The notes under the pieces: model-generated
Database searches by the model: none
What the model was told of the DNA's origin: nothing
The model's input: the letters and a program-made list of their open reading frames with translations, nothing else
Shown here: positions 54,241 through 64,000 of the stretch, in pieces
Layout: every line of letters starts with the position of its first letter
How positions within the stretch are numbered: position 1 is the first letter of the stretch
Origin: Candidatus Methylopumilus universalis
GTDB taxonomy: Bacteria; Pseudomonadota; Gammaproteobacteria; Burkholderiales; Methylophilaceae
Assembly (NCBI RefSeq): GCF_006364435.1
Contig: NZ_CP040977.1
Span: 1,116,001 to 1,180,000, forward strand
Direction: 5' to 3'
DNA length: 64,000 nucleotides
Translations under genes and position numbers: made by a program

Positions 54241-55647
54241 ATGAAGATAGAACAAGGTATGACCCCGCTCGAAATTCGATCCAGCTTAAGTTTGGCATCG
54301 ATCTACGGCTTAAGAATGTTAGGCATGTTTTTAATCCTGCCTATTTTTGCTATTTACGCGGAAGGTTTGCCCGGAAGCCCCTCGGCTTTTCAGGTAGGTC
54401 TTGCCCTAGGGGCTTATGGTTTAACCCAAGCTCTCTTTCAATTGCCCTTCGGTATGCTGTCTGACCGTTATGGACGCAAAAACATTATCTATATTGGCCT
54501 ACTTTTATTCGCTTTAGGCTCTTTTGTTTCAGGTTACTCAGACGATATCAATATCATTATTTTAGGCCGTGCGATTCAAGGGGCAGGAGCTATTTCAGCA
54601 GCAATTACAGCGCTTGTAGCAGATTTAACAAGGGATGAACATCGCACCAAAGCGATGGCCATGATTGGAGCCACGATTGGTATTACTTTTGCCTTGTCTT
54701 TAATGGGCGCTCCAGTATTAAATCGCCTCATAGGTGTGCCTGGTATTTTTATGCTGACAGGTTTTTTATCATTGTCAGCTATTTTAGTCGTGCGTTTTGT
54801 GGTCCCCACCCCTTTAAATATAAACACCTCTAAAACATTAAAAGGACCTGCCCCTTCCTTTAAATCCATTCTAAAAAATAAAGAACTCTCGCGTTTAAAT
54901 TTTGGGATCTTTGCACTTCATGCGGCACAAATGGCCATGTTTATTGTGGTGCCCATAGCACTCGCCACTTCAGGTGGTATGGATGTCAATCAGCACTGGA
55001 AAGTTTATCTCCCTGTACTTCTAAGCTCTTTCGTCTTTATGATTCCTATCATTATCCTGAGCGAAAAATTTAATAGAGCGAAGCTTGTATTTATTAGCTC
55101 TATTTTTCTGATGCTCATTGCCCAACTGATGTTTGGCATTTTAATTAATGTTTTTTGGGGTCTAGTAGCATCCCTTTTTGTCTACTTCGTAGCTTTCAAT
55201 GTTTTAGAGGCAAGTCTTCCCAGTTTGATCAGCAAAATTGCCCCGCCAAGCGCTAAAGGGACGGCGATTGGGGTGTATAATACCTGTCAGTCATTAGGTG
55301 TCTTTTTTGGTGGTTTATTAGGTGGTTTTTTAGCGGATGCTGGTGGTAGTTTTTCAGTATTTTCGTTTTGTGCCATTTTGATGACGTTGTGGGTAGTTTT
55401 TGCGTTATCGATGAAAGCACCACCCGCAATTAAAACCTTAATGTTTATGATTCAAAATAAATCATTACTCAAAAGCCCTAAACAATTAGCAACAGTGCAA
55501 CAACAATTAAAAAAAATAAAAGGTGTGCGTGATGTCATGATCTTGCTTGAAGAGGGCAAGGTGATGCTCAAAGTCAACAAGCACGAAACGATTCACGAAG
55601 CATCAATTATTCGGTTACTAGGAGGAAAACATGGCGTCAGTGAATAA
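54241..55647 (+). CDS. MFS transporter with C-terminal ferredoxin-like domain (YajR-like)
   Basis: A 468-residue major facilitator with 12 transmembrane helices. The signature [12 protein letters not shown] lies between helices 2 and 3. Beyond the last helix, residues about 405-468 form a small soluble domain ([25 protein letters not shown]) like the C-terminal YAM domain of the YajR subgroup. The substrate is unknown; drug or sugar efflux is usual. Its end overlaps the ssb start by 17 nt, and its divergent partner is uvrA. Confidence 0.88.
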   Translation: MKIEQGMTPLEIRSSLSLASIYGLRMLGMFLILPIFAIYAEGLPGSPSAFQVGLALGAYGLTQALFQLPFGMLSDRYGRKNIIYIGLLLFALGSFVSGYSDDINIIILGRAIQGAGAISAAITALVADLTRDEHRTKAMAMIGATIGITFALSLMGAPVLNRLIGVPGIFMLTGFLSLSAILVVRFVVPTPLNINTSKTLKGPAPSFKSILKNKELSRLNFGIFALHAAQMAMFIVVPIALATSGGMDVNQHWKVYLPVLLSSFVFMIPIIILSEKFNRAKLVFISSIFLMLIAQLMFGILINVFWGLVASLFVYFVAFNVLEASLPSLISKIAPPSAKGTAIGVYNTCQSLGVFFGGLLGGFLADAGGSFSVFSFCAILMTLWVVFALSMKAPPAIKTLMFMIQNKSLLKSPKQLATVQQQLKKIKGVRDVMILLEEGKVMLKVNKHETIHEASIIRLLGGKHGVSE

Positions 55648-56122
55648 AGTGATTTTAATGGGTAATTTAGGAAAAGATCCTGAAGTGCGATTTATGCCTA
55701 ATGGAGACGCGGTGTGCAATTTTAGTATTGCAACGACAGACAACTGGAAAGATAAGAACGGTGAAAAGCAAGAGCGTACCGAATGGCATAACATTGTCAT
55801 GTATCGAAAATTAGCCGAGATCGCAGGCGAATATTTAAAAAAAGGTCGTCCTGTATTTATTGAAGGCAGACTCCAAACCCGCAAATGGCAAACAAAAGAA
55901 GGCCAAGATCGCTACACGACTGAAATTGTCGCAGAGAGCATGCAAATGTTAGGCGGTCGAGATAGCAGTGGAGGCTCATCAACCGGTTCGTCAAGCGCAC
56001 CAAGTCAAACTGCATCGCAAGGTAATGATGAGTTTAACCAAGCTCCACAAAGAACAAGTGGTGCTCCGCAGGCAGCCGCTGCGACAAACTTTGATGATTT
56101 TGAAGACGACATTCCTTTTTAA
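55631..56122 (+). CDS. ssb: single-stranded DNA-binding protein
   Basis: A 163-residue SSB. The OB-fold is residues 1 to about 110 ([48 protein letters not shown]). A Gly/Ser/Gln-rich linker follows, and the acidic tip DFEDDIPF recruits repair and replication partners. It starts inside the last codons of the MFS gene behind a GGAGG site and continues to the FmdB-family gene after 3 nt. Confidence 0.96.
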   Translation: MASVNKVILMGNLGKDPEVRFMPNGDAVCNFSIATTDNWKDKNGEKQERTEWHNIVMYRKLAEIAGEYLKKGRPVFIEGRLQTRKWQTKEGQDRYTTEIVAESMQMLGGRDSSGGSSTGSSSAPSQTASQGNDEFNQAPQRTSGAPQAAAATNFDDFEDDIPF

Positions 56123-56125
56123 CGC

Positions 56126-56380
56126 ATGCCTATTTTTGATTTCACATGTGAAGCTTGCGGATGTTCGAAAGAGTTACTGCGAAAAATTTCAGATCCAATT
56201 TTGATGGCATGTCCTGAGTGCCATAAAGAGACTTTTAAAAAACAAGTCTCGGCACCAAGCTTTCAACTGACGGGTTCTGGATGGTATGTCACAGATTTTA
56301 AAAATAAAGCAAAAGAGGGTTCAGCAAAGGCTGATATAAAAACTGAAACCAAAAAAGATGCGGCTGCATCTTCAACTTAA
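56126..56380 (+). CDS. FmdB-family zinc ribbon protein
   Basis: An 84-residue protein with a single zinc ribbon: CEACG near residue 9 and CPEC near 31 (CX2C-CX2C). The GSGWYVTDFK motif, typical of FmdB-like proteins, follows. The C-terminus is a Lys/Ala-rich tail. Once annotated as a regulator of formamidase, the family's true role is unknown. It is 3 nt after ssb and is followed by the DUF502 gene and aspS, a conserved order in betaproteobacteria. Confidence 0.9.
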   Translation: MPIFDFTCEACGCSKELLRKISDPILMACPECHKETFKKQVSAPSFQLTGSGWYVTDFKNKAKEGSAKADIKTETKKDAAASST

Positions 56381-56391
56381 ATAATTAAATT

Positions 56392-57003
56392 ATGTTTAAA
56401 CGATATTTTTTCACAGGCTTACTTGTTCTAGTACCCTTAGCGATTACGATATGGGTCATTACTTCTCTTATCCATTTTCTAGACCAAACACTCATTTGGT
56501 TACCTTACGATTACCAACCAAAAAATCTTTTTGGTTTCGATATTCCAGGTATAGGGGTGCTCCTAACCGTTGCCGTCATTCTTGGCATTGGACTTCTAGC
56601 TTCTAATTTATTTGGTCGTCAGTTCTTAAAGCTATGGGAATTATTGTTATCAAGACTTCCATTTGTGAATTCTATTTACTCAAGTATCAAACAAGTATCC
56701 GATACTTTATTCTCAGAGTCAGGTCGGGCTTTTAATAAAGCAGTGCTCATTCACTATCCTATTCGAGATACCCAGACCATTGCATTTTTGACAGGGGAGC
56801 CCAGTCCAGATATTGCAAAACATTTAAAGGGTAAGTATGTCAGTGTCTATGTGCCTACGACACCCAATCCCACATCAGGATTTTTCCTGATGGTCGCTAA
56901 AAAAGATATTGTGGAACTTGATATCAGCGTCGATCAGGCATTGAAGTATGTGATCTCCATGGGCGTCGTTCCCCCTAAGCAAAAAAAACAAAAAATTAAT
57001 TAA
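56392..57003 (+). CDS. DUF502 membrane protein
   Basis: A 203-residue protein with two N-terminal transmembrane helices (about 5-28 and 52-76) and a soluble C-terminal part. The RLPFVNSIYSSIKQVSDTLF segment and PTTPNPTSGFF are diagnostic of DUF502. Biochemical function is unknown. It sits between the FmdB-like gene and aspS, with gaps of 11 and 23 nt. Confidence 0.9.
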   Translation: MFKRYFFTGLLVLVPLAITIWVITSLIHFLDQTLIWLPYDYQPKNLFGFDIPGIGVLLTVAVILGIGLLASNLFGRQFLKLWELLLSRLPFVNSIYSSIKQVSDTLFSESGRAFNKAVLIHYPIRDTQTIAFLTGEPSPDIAKHLKGKYVSVYVPTTPNPTSGFFLMVAKKDIVELDISVDQALKYVISMGVVPPKQKKQKIN

Positions 57004-57026
57004 CAATTATCTAAGAGACTTTAAGA

Positions 57027-58814
57027 ATGATGCGAACGCATTACTGTGGTGATTTAAATAAAACACATATTGGAGAGACTGTCACTTTATGTGGCTGGGC
57101 TCATCGTCGACGTGACCATGGTGGCGTCATCTTTATTGATCTAAGAGATCGTGAAGGGATTGCACAAATTGTGATCGATCCTGACACCAAAGAAACATTT
57201 TCTATAGCCGAATCGATTCGTAACGAATTCGTTTTAAAGGTCGTATGCAAAGTAAGGGCTCGCCCAGAGGGAACAGTCAATTTAAACATTCCCACAGGTG
57301 AAGTCGAAATGTTGGCGTCCGTCATTGAAATTTTAAATCCTTCGTTAACACCCCCATTTATGCTCGATGACGATTCTATTTCAGAAATGATTCGTCTTGA
57401 ATATCGCTTTATGGATCTTCGTCGTCCGATGATGCAAAATAATTTACGTCTTCGCTATCGTGTGGCAAAAGTCTTACGTGATTTTTTAGATGAAAATGGA
57501 TTTATGGAGATTGAAACACCGATGCTTACTCGTAGCACCCCTGAAGGTGCTCGTGATTATTTAGTACCTTCTCGCGTTCATGCAGGTGAATTTTTTGCAC
57601 TCCCTCAATCGCCTCAATTATTTAAACAGCTTCTTATGGTGTCAGGCTTTGATCGTTACTTTCAGATCACCAAATGTTTCCGCGATGAGGACTTAAGAGC
57701 AGATCGTCAACCAGAATTCACGCAAGTTGATATTGAAACTTCATTCATGAATGAAGAAGACATCATGACCATGGTCGAAAAAATGATTCGAGAGATGTAT
57801 AAAAAAGTGGCATCGATTGATTTGCCATCACAATTTCAACGCATGACTTACCAAGAAGCAATACATAAATATGGCTCAGATAAACCAGATATGCGTGTGA
57901 CTTTAGAAATTACTGAGTTGACCGATGTGATGAAAGATGTCGACTTTAAAGTCTTTTCAGGTGCAGCGACTATGAAAGGTGGCCGTGTCGCAGCATTAAG
58001 AGTGCCCAATGGTTCCGCGATTACGCGTTCTGAAATTGATGCTTATACCGAGTTTGTCAAAATCTATGGCGCTAAAGGTTTGGCGTATATCAAGATCAAT
58101 GATGTTAATGAATTGAATGAAACAGGCCTTCAAAGCCCTATTGTTAAAAATATTCATGTGAATGCTTTGAAAGCTATCATTGAAAAAACAGGGGCCACAA
58201 ATGGCGACATTATTTTCTTTGGTGCTGATAAAGAAAAAATTGTGAATGAAGCTTTAGGTGCATTGCGTCTTAAAGTTGGTCACGAAAAAAATCATGTCGA
58301 CGGAAGAGCATGGGCACCTTTATGGGTGGTTGATTTCCCGATGTTTGAACACGATGAAGAAACAGATCGATGGGTCGCCATTCATCATCCCTTTACAGCC
58401 CCTAAAGAAGGTCATGAGGATTTGTTAGTAACCGACCCAGGCAAGTGTTTATCTAAAGCTTATGACATGGTCATCAATGGATGGGAAGTCGGCGGCGGCT
58501 CCATTCGTATTCATGAAGAAAAAATTCAATCCAAAGTTTTTGATGCATTAAAAATTTCAAAAGAAGAAGCAAAAGAAAAATTTGGCTTCCTGCTTGATGC
58601 GCTTCAATATGGCGCCCCACCTCATGGAGGCCTAGCATTTGGGCTTGATCGATTGGTAACTTTACTCGCAGGTGCTGAATCGATTCGCGATGTGATTGCA
58701 TTCCCAAAAACACAACGTGCACAATGCTTACTCACAAAAGCACCTAATGTGGTTGATGAAAAACAATTGCGTGAGCTTCATATTCGCCTTCGTACATCAC
58801 AACCTACAACTTAA
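57027..58814 (+). CDS. aspS: aspartyl-tRNA synthetase
   Basis: A 595-residue bacterial-type class II synthetase. The N-terminal OB anticodon domain ([15 protein letters not shown]) is followed by motif 2 ([18 protein letters not shown]), the bacterial GAD insertion (about 290-420) and motif 3 ([15 protein letters not shown]). It may also charge tRNA-Asn if the genome uses the GatCAB route, which this window cannot show. A second ATG follows the first. It is the last large gene of the ssb-fmdB-DUF502 transcript. Confidence 0.96.
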   Translation: MMRTHYCGDLNKTHIGETVTLCGWAHRRRDHGGVIFIDLRDREGIAQIVIDPDTKETFSIAESIRNEFVLKVVCKVRARPEGTVNLNIPTGEVEMLASVIEILNPSLTPPFMLDDDSISEMIRLEYRFMDLRRPMMQNNLRLRYRVAKVLRDFLDENGFMEIETPMLTRSTPEGARDYLVPSRVHAGEFFALPQSPQLFKQLLMVSGFDRYFQITKCFRDEDLRADRQPEFTQVDIETSFMNEEDIMTMVEKMIREMYKKVASIDLPSQFQRMTYQEAIHKYGSDKPDMRVTLEITELTDVMKDVDFKVFSGAATMKGGRVAALRVPNGSAITRSEIDAYTEFVKIYGAKGLAYIKINDVNELNETGLQSPIVKNIHVNALKAIIEKTGATNGDIIFFGADKEKIVNEALGALRLKVGHEKNHVDGRAWAPLWVVDFPMFEHDEETDRWVAIHHPFTAPKEGHEDLLVTDPGKCLSKAYDMVINGWEVGGGSIRIHEEKIQSKVFDALKISKEEAKEKFGFLLDALQYGAPPHGGLAFGLDRLVTLLAGAESIRDVIAFPKTQRAQCLLTKAPNVVDEKQLRELHIRLRTSQPTT

Positions 58815-58826
58815 AAAAATAGATTT

Positions 58827-59204
58827 ATGATTTTATCTATCAATCATATTCAGCTTGTTGCAGAAAAAGATTTAGTGATTCAATTAAGAGATTTTTATTG
58901 TGATGTCGTGGGTTTAACTGAAGGCTTTAGGCCAGCATTTGAACGCTTTGGTTTTTGGTTGTATATCGAGGATAAGGATGTATTACATCTTATTACGCCT
59001 AAAGAAGGTGACGGGCGCTCCCCGCAAAAATCATCTTTTGATCACATTGCATTTAAAACTGCTAACTATCAAGATGTTTTAAAAAAGCTTAAATCACTCA
59101 ATATTCTTTTTGAGGAAAAGCCCATCCCCGGCATGTCAGCTCATCAAATTTTTTTGCGCGACCCTACAGGAAACCGCGTCGAGCTTAATTTTGATGGCGA
59201 TTAA
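58827..59204 (+). CDS. VOC-superfamily (glyoxalase-like) protein
   Basis: A 125-residue single vicinal-oxygen-chelate domain. Paired beta-alpha-beta repeats start at SINHIQLVAEKD and SFDHIAFKTANY, with likely metal ligands His near residue 7, His in LHLITP and Glu in NRVELNF. It resembles glyoxalase/fosfomycin-resistance-like enzymes; the substrate cannot be assigned. It lies 12 nt after aspS and is probably on the same transcript. Confidence 0.84.
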   Translation: MILSINHIQLVAEKDLVIQLRDFYCDVVGLTEGFRPAFERFGFWLYIEDKDVLHLITPKEGDGRSPQKSSFDHIAFKTANYQDVLKKLKSLNILFEEKPIPGMSAHQIFLRDPTGNRVELNFDGD

Positions 59205-59238
59205 GATTTATTAAATTTTTTGCAAGGATATTTTTTAT

Positions 59239-59658
59239 ATGAAAAGCTACCGAAAAGAACTCTGGTTTAATGCCCCAGCTAGAATGCATTTCACTAACAT
59301 CACGCCTGATATCAGAGATTGCTTAACCGAAAGCGGCATTAAAGAAGGTCTCGTTTTAGTTAACGCCATGCATATTACTGCCAGTGTTTTTATTAATGAT
59401 GACGAATCAGGCCTTCATCATGACTATAAAGAGTGGCTCGAGGCCTTGGCGCCCCATGAACCCGTGAGTAACTATCGCCATAATGATACAGGGGAAGATA
59501 ATGCCGATGCGCACATCAAACGACAAATCATGGGTCGAGAGGTTGTCGTTGCTGTCACGGGAGGAAAGCTTGACTTTGGTCCATGGGAACAAATTTTTTA
59601 CGGCGAATTTGATGGAAGACGCAAAAAAAGAGTGCTAGTGAAGATTATTGGCGAATAA
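59239..59658 (+). CDS. yjbQ: YjbQ family (UPF0047) secondary thiamine-phosphate synthase
   Basis: A 139-residue protein of the UPF0047/YjbQ family, whose members show weak thiamine phosphate synthase activity. Typical stretches are [22 protein letters not shown] and [20 protein letters not shown], with conserved His and Asp forming a metal site. Its physiological role is unsettled. It is the last gene before a two-way terminator that faces the porin gene. Confidence 0.9.
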   Translation: MKSYRKELWFNAPARMHFTNITPDIRDCLTESGIKEGLVLVNAMHITASVFINDDESGLHHDYKEWLEALAPHEPVSNYRHNDTGEDNADAHIKRQIMGREVVVAVTGGKLDFGPWEQIFYGEFDGRRKKRVLVKIIGE

Positions 59659-59677
59659 GAACTAAATGATAAAAATA

Positions 59678-59707
59678 AAAAAGCACCCCGAGGGGTGCTT
59701 TTTTTTA
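59678..59707. terminator. bidirectional terminator between yjbQ and the porin gene
   Basis: AAAAAAGCACCCC pairs with GGGGTGCTTTTTT around a tiny loop. T-runs follow on both strands, so it stops both the aspS-yjbQ transcript and the convergent porin transcript. Confidence 0.9.
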
Positions 59708-59735
59708 CAACTATAAAACTAAAGTTAACTAAGTC

Positions 59736-61019
59736 TTAGAAAAACAAGATACCACCAACGCTCATAATATCTGATTTGTTTTCTTTAGCTGCAGTCGCAT
59801 GGTTTTCTGACTCAACGCGTGAGTACTCACCAACTAAATTAAGATGCTTAGTAAGTGGGTGGTAAAGACCAATTGTCGTCATCTCATTAGATTTAACTAA
59901 GTTAGATGCAGACTCACCGTTAGCTTTGTCGAGGTTACTTCTACCCCAGCTTGCTGCAGCTTTTGTCTTTGTAGGAAGCGTGTATGAAAGCTGCATATAA
60001 CCACCGTCAGAATCACGTTTGCCACCTGTTGCTGAATAACCATCCATTAAGAATGCTGTTGTACCAGCACCTTCACCCTTGTAGTAGTAAGCTACAGCAC
60101 CGAAACCACCAGCGTTCACATTTGCACCGATACCTGCAATTTGTGAGTTTGCTGAGAAGCCAGATGAGCCGTAGATTTTTTGAGACTTACCTTCAACCCA
60201 AATCTTACCTGTAACATCGTTTGCAGTGAAGCTATAACGTGCAACACCCACAAACGCTGGGTTCTTTTGCGTACCTACAGCGTCTAGAGAGAGCGTTTCA
60301 GCTGCTGTTGTTACAGCAAATGTCTGTGTGCCACCAGCGGCGACGGCATTTGCTGTATATGCGACAGCCGTGTTACCTAGGTTATTGGTAGACATTGGTT
60401 GATCAATACCTACTGTTAACTCTAAACCATTCATGTTAGGAGTGGTGTAGTTGATCTGACCATTGAAGTCTGCATACATGAAGCCTGCACCGATACGGCC
60501 GAGTGTTGTAGTTGTACCACCAGCTGCACCTACCACGCCTTGTGAACCCACGCCTAGAAGTGTTTGGTCATTTAAAATTGCATCACGACCGAATTGGCCT
60601 AAGTTCTTACCAATTAAAACTGTACCCCATGATTTGTCACCAAATGAGAAATACGCTTGACGGAACTCAGAACCACCGCCGCCGCCGAGTGAAGCTCTTT
60701 GTGAAGCACCTGGTTGCAAGCTAATCGTGAACTCAGTATCTAAATCATTTTGACGTGATTTACCTGTTACACCCAACCATGAAGGTAAAAGACCTGTATT
60801 GATTGAAGAAGCTTGGTCGCCTGACGTAGTGCTTCTGCTATTTGCTAAGCCACCCTTGATTGTATTTGAATCTTTAGAGTCATTATAGATGTAGAACGCA
60901 TTCACGTTACCGTTCACGTCTAATGTCCACTCACCTGCTGGGATAACAATACCAGCGTTCGCTGTTGCTGAAAGTGCTAAAACAGCACCAGCCACTGCTA
61001 ATTTAATATTCTTGTTCAT
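59736..61019 (-). CDS. Gram-negative porin (major outer-membrane protein)
   Basis: A 427-residue outer-membrane beta-barrel. The signal peptide is clear (ends TANA, about residue 22). The mature protein starts GIVIPAGEWTLDVNGNVNAFYIY, a typical betaproteobacterial porin strand. Alternating polar/hydrophobic strands continue to a C-terminal Phe (VGGILFF), needed for BAM assembly. It lets small solutes such as methanol pass; no specificity can be read. It has its own promoter, a structured leader and a strong terminator, which suggests high expression. Confidence 0.93.
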   Translation of the reverse strand: MNKNIKLAVAGAVLALSATANAGIVIPAGEWTLDVNGNVNAFYIYNDSKDSNTIKGGLANSRSTTSGDQASSINTGLLPSWLGVTGKSRQNDLDTEFTISLQPGASQRASLGGGGGSEFRQAYFSFGDKSWGTVLIGKNLGQFGRDAILNDQTLLGVGSQGVVGAAGGTTTTLGRIGAGFMYADFNGQINYTTPNMNGLELTVGIDQPMSTNNLGNTAVAYTANAVAAGGTQTFAVTTAAETLSLDAVGTQKNPAFVGVARYSFTANDVTGKIWVEGKSQKIYGSSGFSANSQIAGIGANVNAGGFGAVAYYYKGEGAGTTAFLMDGYSATGGKRDSDGGYMQLSYTLPTKTKAAASWGRSNLDKANGESASNLVKSNEMTTIGLYHPLTKHLNLVGEYSRVESENHATAAKENKSDIMSVGGILFF

Positions 61020-61044
61020 ATATTTCTCCTATTGTTTTTAAAAC

Positions 61045-61081
61045 CTCATCAATTGCTTGATGAGAAAGTTCGCGAACTTTC
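61045..61081. repeat. two tandem inverted repeats in the porin mRNA leader
   Basis: The first is CTCATCAA / TTGATGAG with a 4-nt loop (61045-61064). It is followed immediately by the perfect 18-nt palindrome GAAAGTTCG / CGAACTTTC (61064-61081). Both lie 25-62 nt before the porin ATG, within the predicted leader. They may protect the 5' end of the message, as in ompA, or act as a sRNA or protein target. Confidence 0.6.
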
Positions 61082-61117
61082 CCAATGAATAAAAGCTTCA
61101 TCAAGAAGGTTAAGTGA

Positions 61118-61147
61118 ATTATGCACGGTCAAACTGGGCAATCGCAA
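61118..61147 (-). promoter_or_regulatory. predicted porin promoter
   Basis: Minus-strand -35 box TTGCGA (61142-61147), 18-nt spacer, -10 box CATAAT (61118-61123). A transcript would start near 61110 and have a leader of about 90 nt. Confidence 0.5.
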
Positions 61148-61194
61148 GTATTTTTAGTGTTTTTTACGACATTTGTGAAGTTTTATAGGTTTTT

Positions 61195-61210
61195 GTTGCA
61201 AATTTACAAC
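61195..61210. repeat. imperfect palindrome upstream of the porin promoter
   Basis: GTTG(C)AAATTT(A)CAAC is a 16-nt near-perfect dyad with a single mismatched pair. It lies about 50 nt upstream of the -35 box, a position suited to an activator. The regulator is unknown. Confidence 0.4.
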
Positions 61211-61224
61211 AAAATTAATTTAAA

Positions 61225-62340
61225 CTATTGATTTATAAGTAATTTTTCATACTCACGAATCGCATAGCGATCCGTCATTCCCGCAATATAGTCTGCAATC
61301 ACGCGCGGTTTTTCCTCTTTCCCGATAGATTGGTAGTCCGAAGGGATTAAGTTTAGGTCGTCCATATACGCCTTAAATAGACCCTCAATGGTCTTCGCTG
61401 CCTTATCTGTCATCTCGGTCACCTTGGGGTGAAGATACAAAGACCTCCTTAAGAACTGTTTCAGCTCAAGCTGTTTTTCTGCCATCTCGGTCGAAAAGTC
61501 AATCATGGAGCCATGAAGCCTTACCTCGTCCACGTTTTTTGGTTTTGATACCTTTATATAAGAGAGGCTGGTTCGACATAAATCATCGACTAAATTATGG
61601 ATCATGCGTCGAATGGTTTCATGAACGAGCCTTTTTTGAGATAAATCGGGATAGAGCGCTTTGACCTTTAAAGCATGCTCTTTAAAAAGAGAAACTTCCA
61701 TCAACTGATCGATCGTTAAAAGTCCTGAACGAATGCCGTCATCAATATCGTGATTGTTATAAGCAATCTCATCCGCAAAATTTGCAATCTGTCCCTCAAG
61801 CGTCGTTTCTGTTTTATCTAAAAACCTTTGACCCACATCGCCTAACTTTTCTGCATTTTTAATAGAACAGTGCTTTAGGATGCCTTCCCTTGTTTCAAAG
61901 GTGAGATTAAGTCCATCAAATTCTGCATATCTTTGTTCTAAAAGATCCACGACACGGAGTGACTGAAGGTTATGCTCGAATCCTCCATATTCTTTCATGC
62001 AACGGTTTAGGGCATCTTGTCCTGCATGACCAAAAGGTGTGTGGCCTAAATCGTGCGCTAAGGCGATGGCTTCTGCTAAGTCTTCATGAAGATTTAAGGT
62101 TCTAGCAATACTTCGTGCAATTTGAGCCACTTCTAAGCTATGCGTTAAGCGCGTTCTGAATAAATCACCTTCATGATTGACGAATACTTGGGTTTTGTAT
62201 TCAAGACGCCTGAAGGCAGTGGAGTGGATGACACGATCTCGATCGCGCTGGAAATCATTTCTTAAACTTGAGGTTTCTTCTTTAAAACATCGGCCGCGAG
62301 ATTGATCTGGATGTGCAGCGTAAGGTGCCAGCTTCATCAT
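61225..62340 (-). CDS. dgt: dGTP triphosphohydrolase-like protein (HD domain)
   Basis: A 371-residue HD-superfamily enzyme. The metal-binding residues are seen in [11 protein letters not shown] and [15 protein letters not shown]. The family (Dgt-like, type 2) hydrolyses dNTPs to deoxynucleosides and triphosphate, with broader specificity than E. coli Dgt. The N-terminal [16 protein letters not shown] is typical. Its start overlaps the aroB stop by 4 nt; aroK-aroB-dgt is the common betaproteobacterial order. Confidence 0.92.
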   Translation of the reverse strand: MMKLAPYAAHPDQSRGRCFKEETSSLRNDFQRDRDRVIHSTAFRRLEYKTQVFVNHEGDLFRTRLTHSLEVAQIARSIARTLNLHEDLAEAIALAHDLGHTPFGHAGQDALNRCMKEYGGFEHNLQSLRVVDLLEQRYAEFDGLNLTFETREGILKHCSIKNAEKLGDVGQRFLDKTETTLEGQIANFADEIAYNNHDIDDGIRSGLLTIDQLMEVSLFKEHALKVKALYPDLSQKRLVHETIRRMIHNLVDDLCRTSLSYIKVSKPKNVDEVRLHGSMIDFSTEMAEKQLELKQFLRRSLYLHPKVTEMTDKAAKTIEGLFKAYMDDLNLIPSDYQSIGKEEKPRVIADYIAGMTDRYAIREYEKLLINQ

Positions 62341-63425
62341 GCTGAAAAGTTTGAAGTGTGAAGTGTCGTCTTAAGATGTTTCGTATCGTAATCACTTGTG
62401 ACCACAGCGTCGCCAATACCTTTTTGCAACACCAATCTAATTTTTCCATCCACGACTTTCTTATCCATACTCATGAGTTCCATATATTGATCCTCACTTA
62501 TTTTTGGGGGTTGAGTTGGAAGCTTAGCTTCTTTTAAAAGTTGAATGATGCGACTAAATTCAGTATCTTTAACCCAGCCCATCAATTTCGATAAATGAGC
62601 TGCCATGACCATACCGGTTGCCACCGCTTCACCATGAAGCCAAACACCATAGCCCATCGCATTTTCAATGGCATGTCCAAAAGTATGGCCAAGATTTAAA
62701 GTGGCCCTCACACCTGATTCATGTTCATCCATCTCCACCACATCCGCTTTGTTTTGACATGAGCGCTCTATCGCTTCAATCAAAAGGGATGGATTTAATT
62801 TCATAAGGCCTTCAATATTTTTTTCAAGCCAATTAAAAAACGCCTCATCACGAATGAGCCCATACTTAATCACTTCCGCCATGCCTGCTGAAAATTCTCT
62901 TTCAGGTAAGGTTTTTAAAGTATCGATATCTGCAATCACGCATTGGGGCTGATAAAAAGCACCGATCATATTTTTACCCATAGGATGATTAATCCCTGTT
63001 TTGCCACCGACGGATGAATCTACCTGAGACAAAAGTGTGGTCGGGATTTGAATAAAAGGTACACCTCTTAAATAAGTCGCAGCCGCATAGCCTGTCATGT
63101 CCCCTATGACGCCACCCCCTAATGCAATGAGTGTGACAGTGCGTTCACATTTTTCTTTTAAAAGTGCGTCGTAAATTAGATTTAAGGTTTCTTGATTCTT
63201 GTAAGACTCTCCATCGGGCAAAATAATCGGAAACGCTTTAATGCCATGCGCTTTTAAAAGAGATAACAATGAATCAAGATATAAAGGTGCGACTGTTGTA
63301 TTGGTGACAACCGCCACATGTTTTTGTTTTAAATGAGATTCGATGAGTTTCATTTGAGACAGCAAGCCCTCTCCAATGTAAATAGGATAGGATCGATTCT
63401 CTAATTGAATATTTAGTGTTTGCAT
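62337..63425 (-). CDS. aroB: 3-dehydroquinate synthase
   Basis: A 362-residue NAD-dependent enzyme converting DAHP to 3-dehydroquinate, second step of the shikimate pathway. The NAD-binding segment [21 protein letters not shown] is near residue 103, [19 protein letters not shown] near 127, and the zinc ligands are in [11 protein letters not shown] and WLHGEAVA. It lies 4 nt after aroK and overlaps dgt by 4 nt. Confidence 0.96.
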   Translation of the reverse strand: MQTLNIQLENRSYPIYIGEGLLSQMKLIESHLKQKHVAVVTNTTVAPLYLDSLLSLLKAHGIKAFPIILPDGESYKNQETLNLIYDALLKEKCERTVTLIALGGGVIGDMTGYAAATYLRGVPFIQIPTTLLSQVDSSVGGKTGINHPMGKNMIGAFYQPQCVIADIDTLKTLPEREFSAGMAEVIKYGLIRDEAFFNWLEKNIEGLMKLNPSLLIEAIERSCQNKADVVEMDEHESGVRATLNLGHTFGHAIENAMGYGVWLHGEAVATGMVMAAHLSKLMGWVKDTEFSRIIQLLKEAKLPTQPPKISEDQYMELMSMDKKVVDGKIRLVLQKGIGDAVVTSDYDTKHLKTTLHTSNFSA

Positions 63426-63429
63426 ATAC

Positions 63430-63945
63430 TTAACTTAATAATGACTCAATTTTATGAATAATCGTTTGTGTTTTTTGTTGTCCAGTGTCGACGACGAATG
63501 ACGCCACATTTAAATATAAAGGATGTCTATCTTTGTATAATTGATTTAATGTATCTAGCATATTGCCTTGTTGTAAAAGTGGGCGATCTTTATCGTAAGC
63601 CATTCGTTTTGCTAAGTGCTGAGGTTTGGCATTGAGATAGATAACCTTACCTCTTTCTTTTAAAAGCGCTCGATTTTCTTCGCTTAATATGGCACCCCCA
63701 CCTGTCGCTAAAATAATATCTTTTTTACTCGATAACTCATCAATCATTTGCGTTTCTCTTTTGCGAAAACCTTCTTCGCCCTCGAGTTCAAAAATCACCG
63801 AGACCTTAACGCCCAACTTTTTTTCAATTTCATGATCGGTATCGTAAAAAGTTTTTTTAAGTTTTTTGGCTAACAATTTACCTATGGTCGTTTTACCTGC
63901 GCCCATAAGTCCTACAAAAAAAATATTGTCATTAATCGTTGCCAT
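63430..63945 (-). CDS. aroK: shikimate kinase
   Basis: A 171-residue P-loop kinase that phosphorylates shikimate. The P-loop is [11 protein letters not shown] (about 12-22), the substrate residues are Asp in [10 protein letters not shown] and Arg in EEGFRKRE, and ATGGGA is near 78. It is followed closely by aroB. The remaining 55 nt to the window edge hold no recognisable gene. Confidence 0.95.
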   Translation of the reverse strand: MATINDNIFFVGLMGAGKTTIGKLLAKKLKKTFYDTDHEIEKKLGVKVSVIFELEGEEGFRKRETQMIDELSSKKDIILATGGGAILSEENRALLKERGKVIYLNAKPQHLAKRMAYDKDRPLLQQGNMLDTLNQLYKDRHPLYLNVASFVVDTGQQKTQTIIHKIESLLS

Positions 63946-64000
63946 GACGAACTAGCTTTATATTCAAGAATACTGATTATTTTAAGGGATTAATGAAGTT

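Noticed and set aside
61225-63945. Novel nucleotide-defence system from the HD-domain dgt gene
   Set aside because: dgt-like genes next to aroK-aroB are ordinary in betaproteobacteria and no defence genes are adjacent.

Overview
The window is an AT-rich, very gene-dense bacterial chromosome segment. It fits a small-genome betaproteobacterial methylotroph of the family Methylophilaceae (Methylopumilus/OM43-like). The main support is a lanthanide-type methanol dehydrogenase locus (xoxF, xoxJ, start of xoxG) at the left end. The arrangement of the housekeeping blocks also fits (rpsU-yqeY-dnaG-rpoD-tRNA-Ile2, rpsP-rimM-trmD-rplS, ruvCAB-ybgC-tolQRAB-pal, uvrA/MFS-ssb, aroK-aroB-dgt). Taxonomy is inferred from content and order, not from a marker-gene search. 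I saw no insertion sequence, prophage, integron or CRISPR array.

Region by region. 1-3.4 kb: xoxG (cut by the window edge), xoxJ and xoxF on the minus strand, with a recognisable xoxF promoter, leader inverted repeats and a terminator between xoxF and xoxJ. 3.5-14.1 kb: a mixed accessory stretch (proline iminopeptidase, YihY membrane protein fused to a cyclic-nucleotide-type domain, TPR/2OG-oxygenase protein, YqhA, RodZ-like protein, UmuD-like protease, HU, cardiolipin synthase-like enzyme, exported pentapeptide protein, SDR, PepSY protein, SoxYZ-like carrier). 14.2-21.2 kb: an eight-gene, almost gapless lipid-modification operon (two cyclopropane-synthase-like methyltransferases, DUF1365, FAD oxidoreductase, desaturase, lipocalin lipoprotein, DUF1295, DUF2878). 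21.2-24.5 kb: protease/TPR protein, DUF2237, pterin dehydratase, peroxiredoxin and small regulators. 24.5-30.9 kb: tRNA-Ile2 and the macromolecular-synthesis operon, tsaD and plsY. 31-34.6 kb: folB, xerD and the ribosomal rpsP-rplS operon. 34.7-44.8 kb: a 14-gene minus-strand run covering queuosine precursor synthesis, Tol-Pal, Holliday-junction resolution, YebC and a DMT transporter. 45.4-49.7 kb: ntrC, ntrB and glnA with sigma-54 promoters and NtrC boxes. 49.8-59.7 kb: aroE, mtgA, uvrA, MFS, ssb, FmdB, DUF502, aspS, VOC, YjbQ. 59.7-64 kb: a major porin, dgt, aroB and aroK.

How it fits together. XoxF oxidises methanol in the periplasm and passes electrons to the XoxG cytochrome with help from XoxJ. 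The SoxYZ-like carrier near 13.4-14.1 kb belongs to a family associated with such quinoprotein dehydrogenases. Ammonium assimilation looks controlled by a complete NtrBC/sigma-54 circuit acting on glnA and on ntrBC itself. The lipid operon probably remodels unsaturated membrane fatty acids, possibly as an oxidative or light-stress response. It is the best candidate here for under-described biology. Other points worth attention are the Ala/Glu/Pro-rich tails on ribosomal proteins S16 and L19, the YihY-cNMP fusion lacking the phosphate-binding arginine, and the structured leaders of xoxF and the porin.
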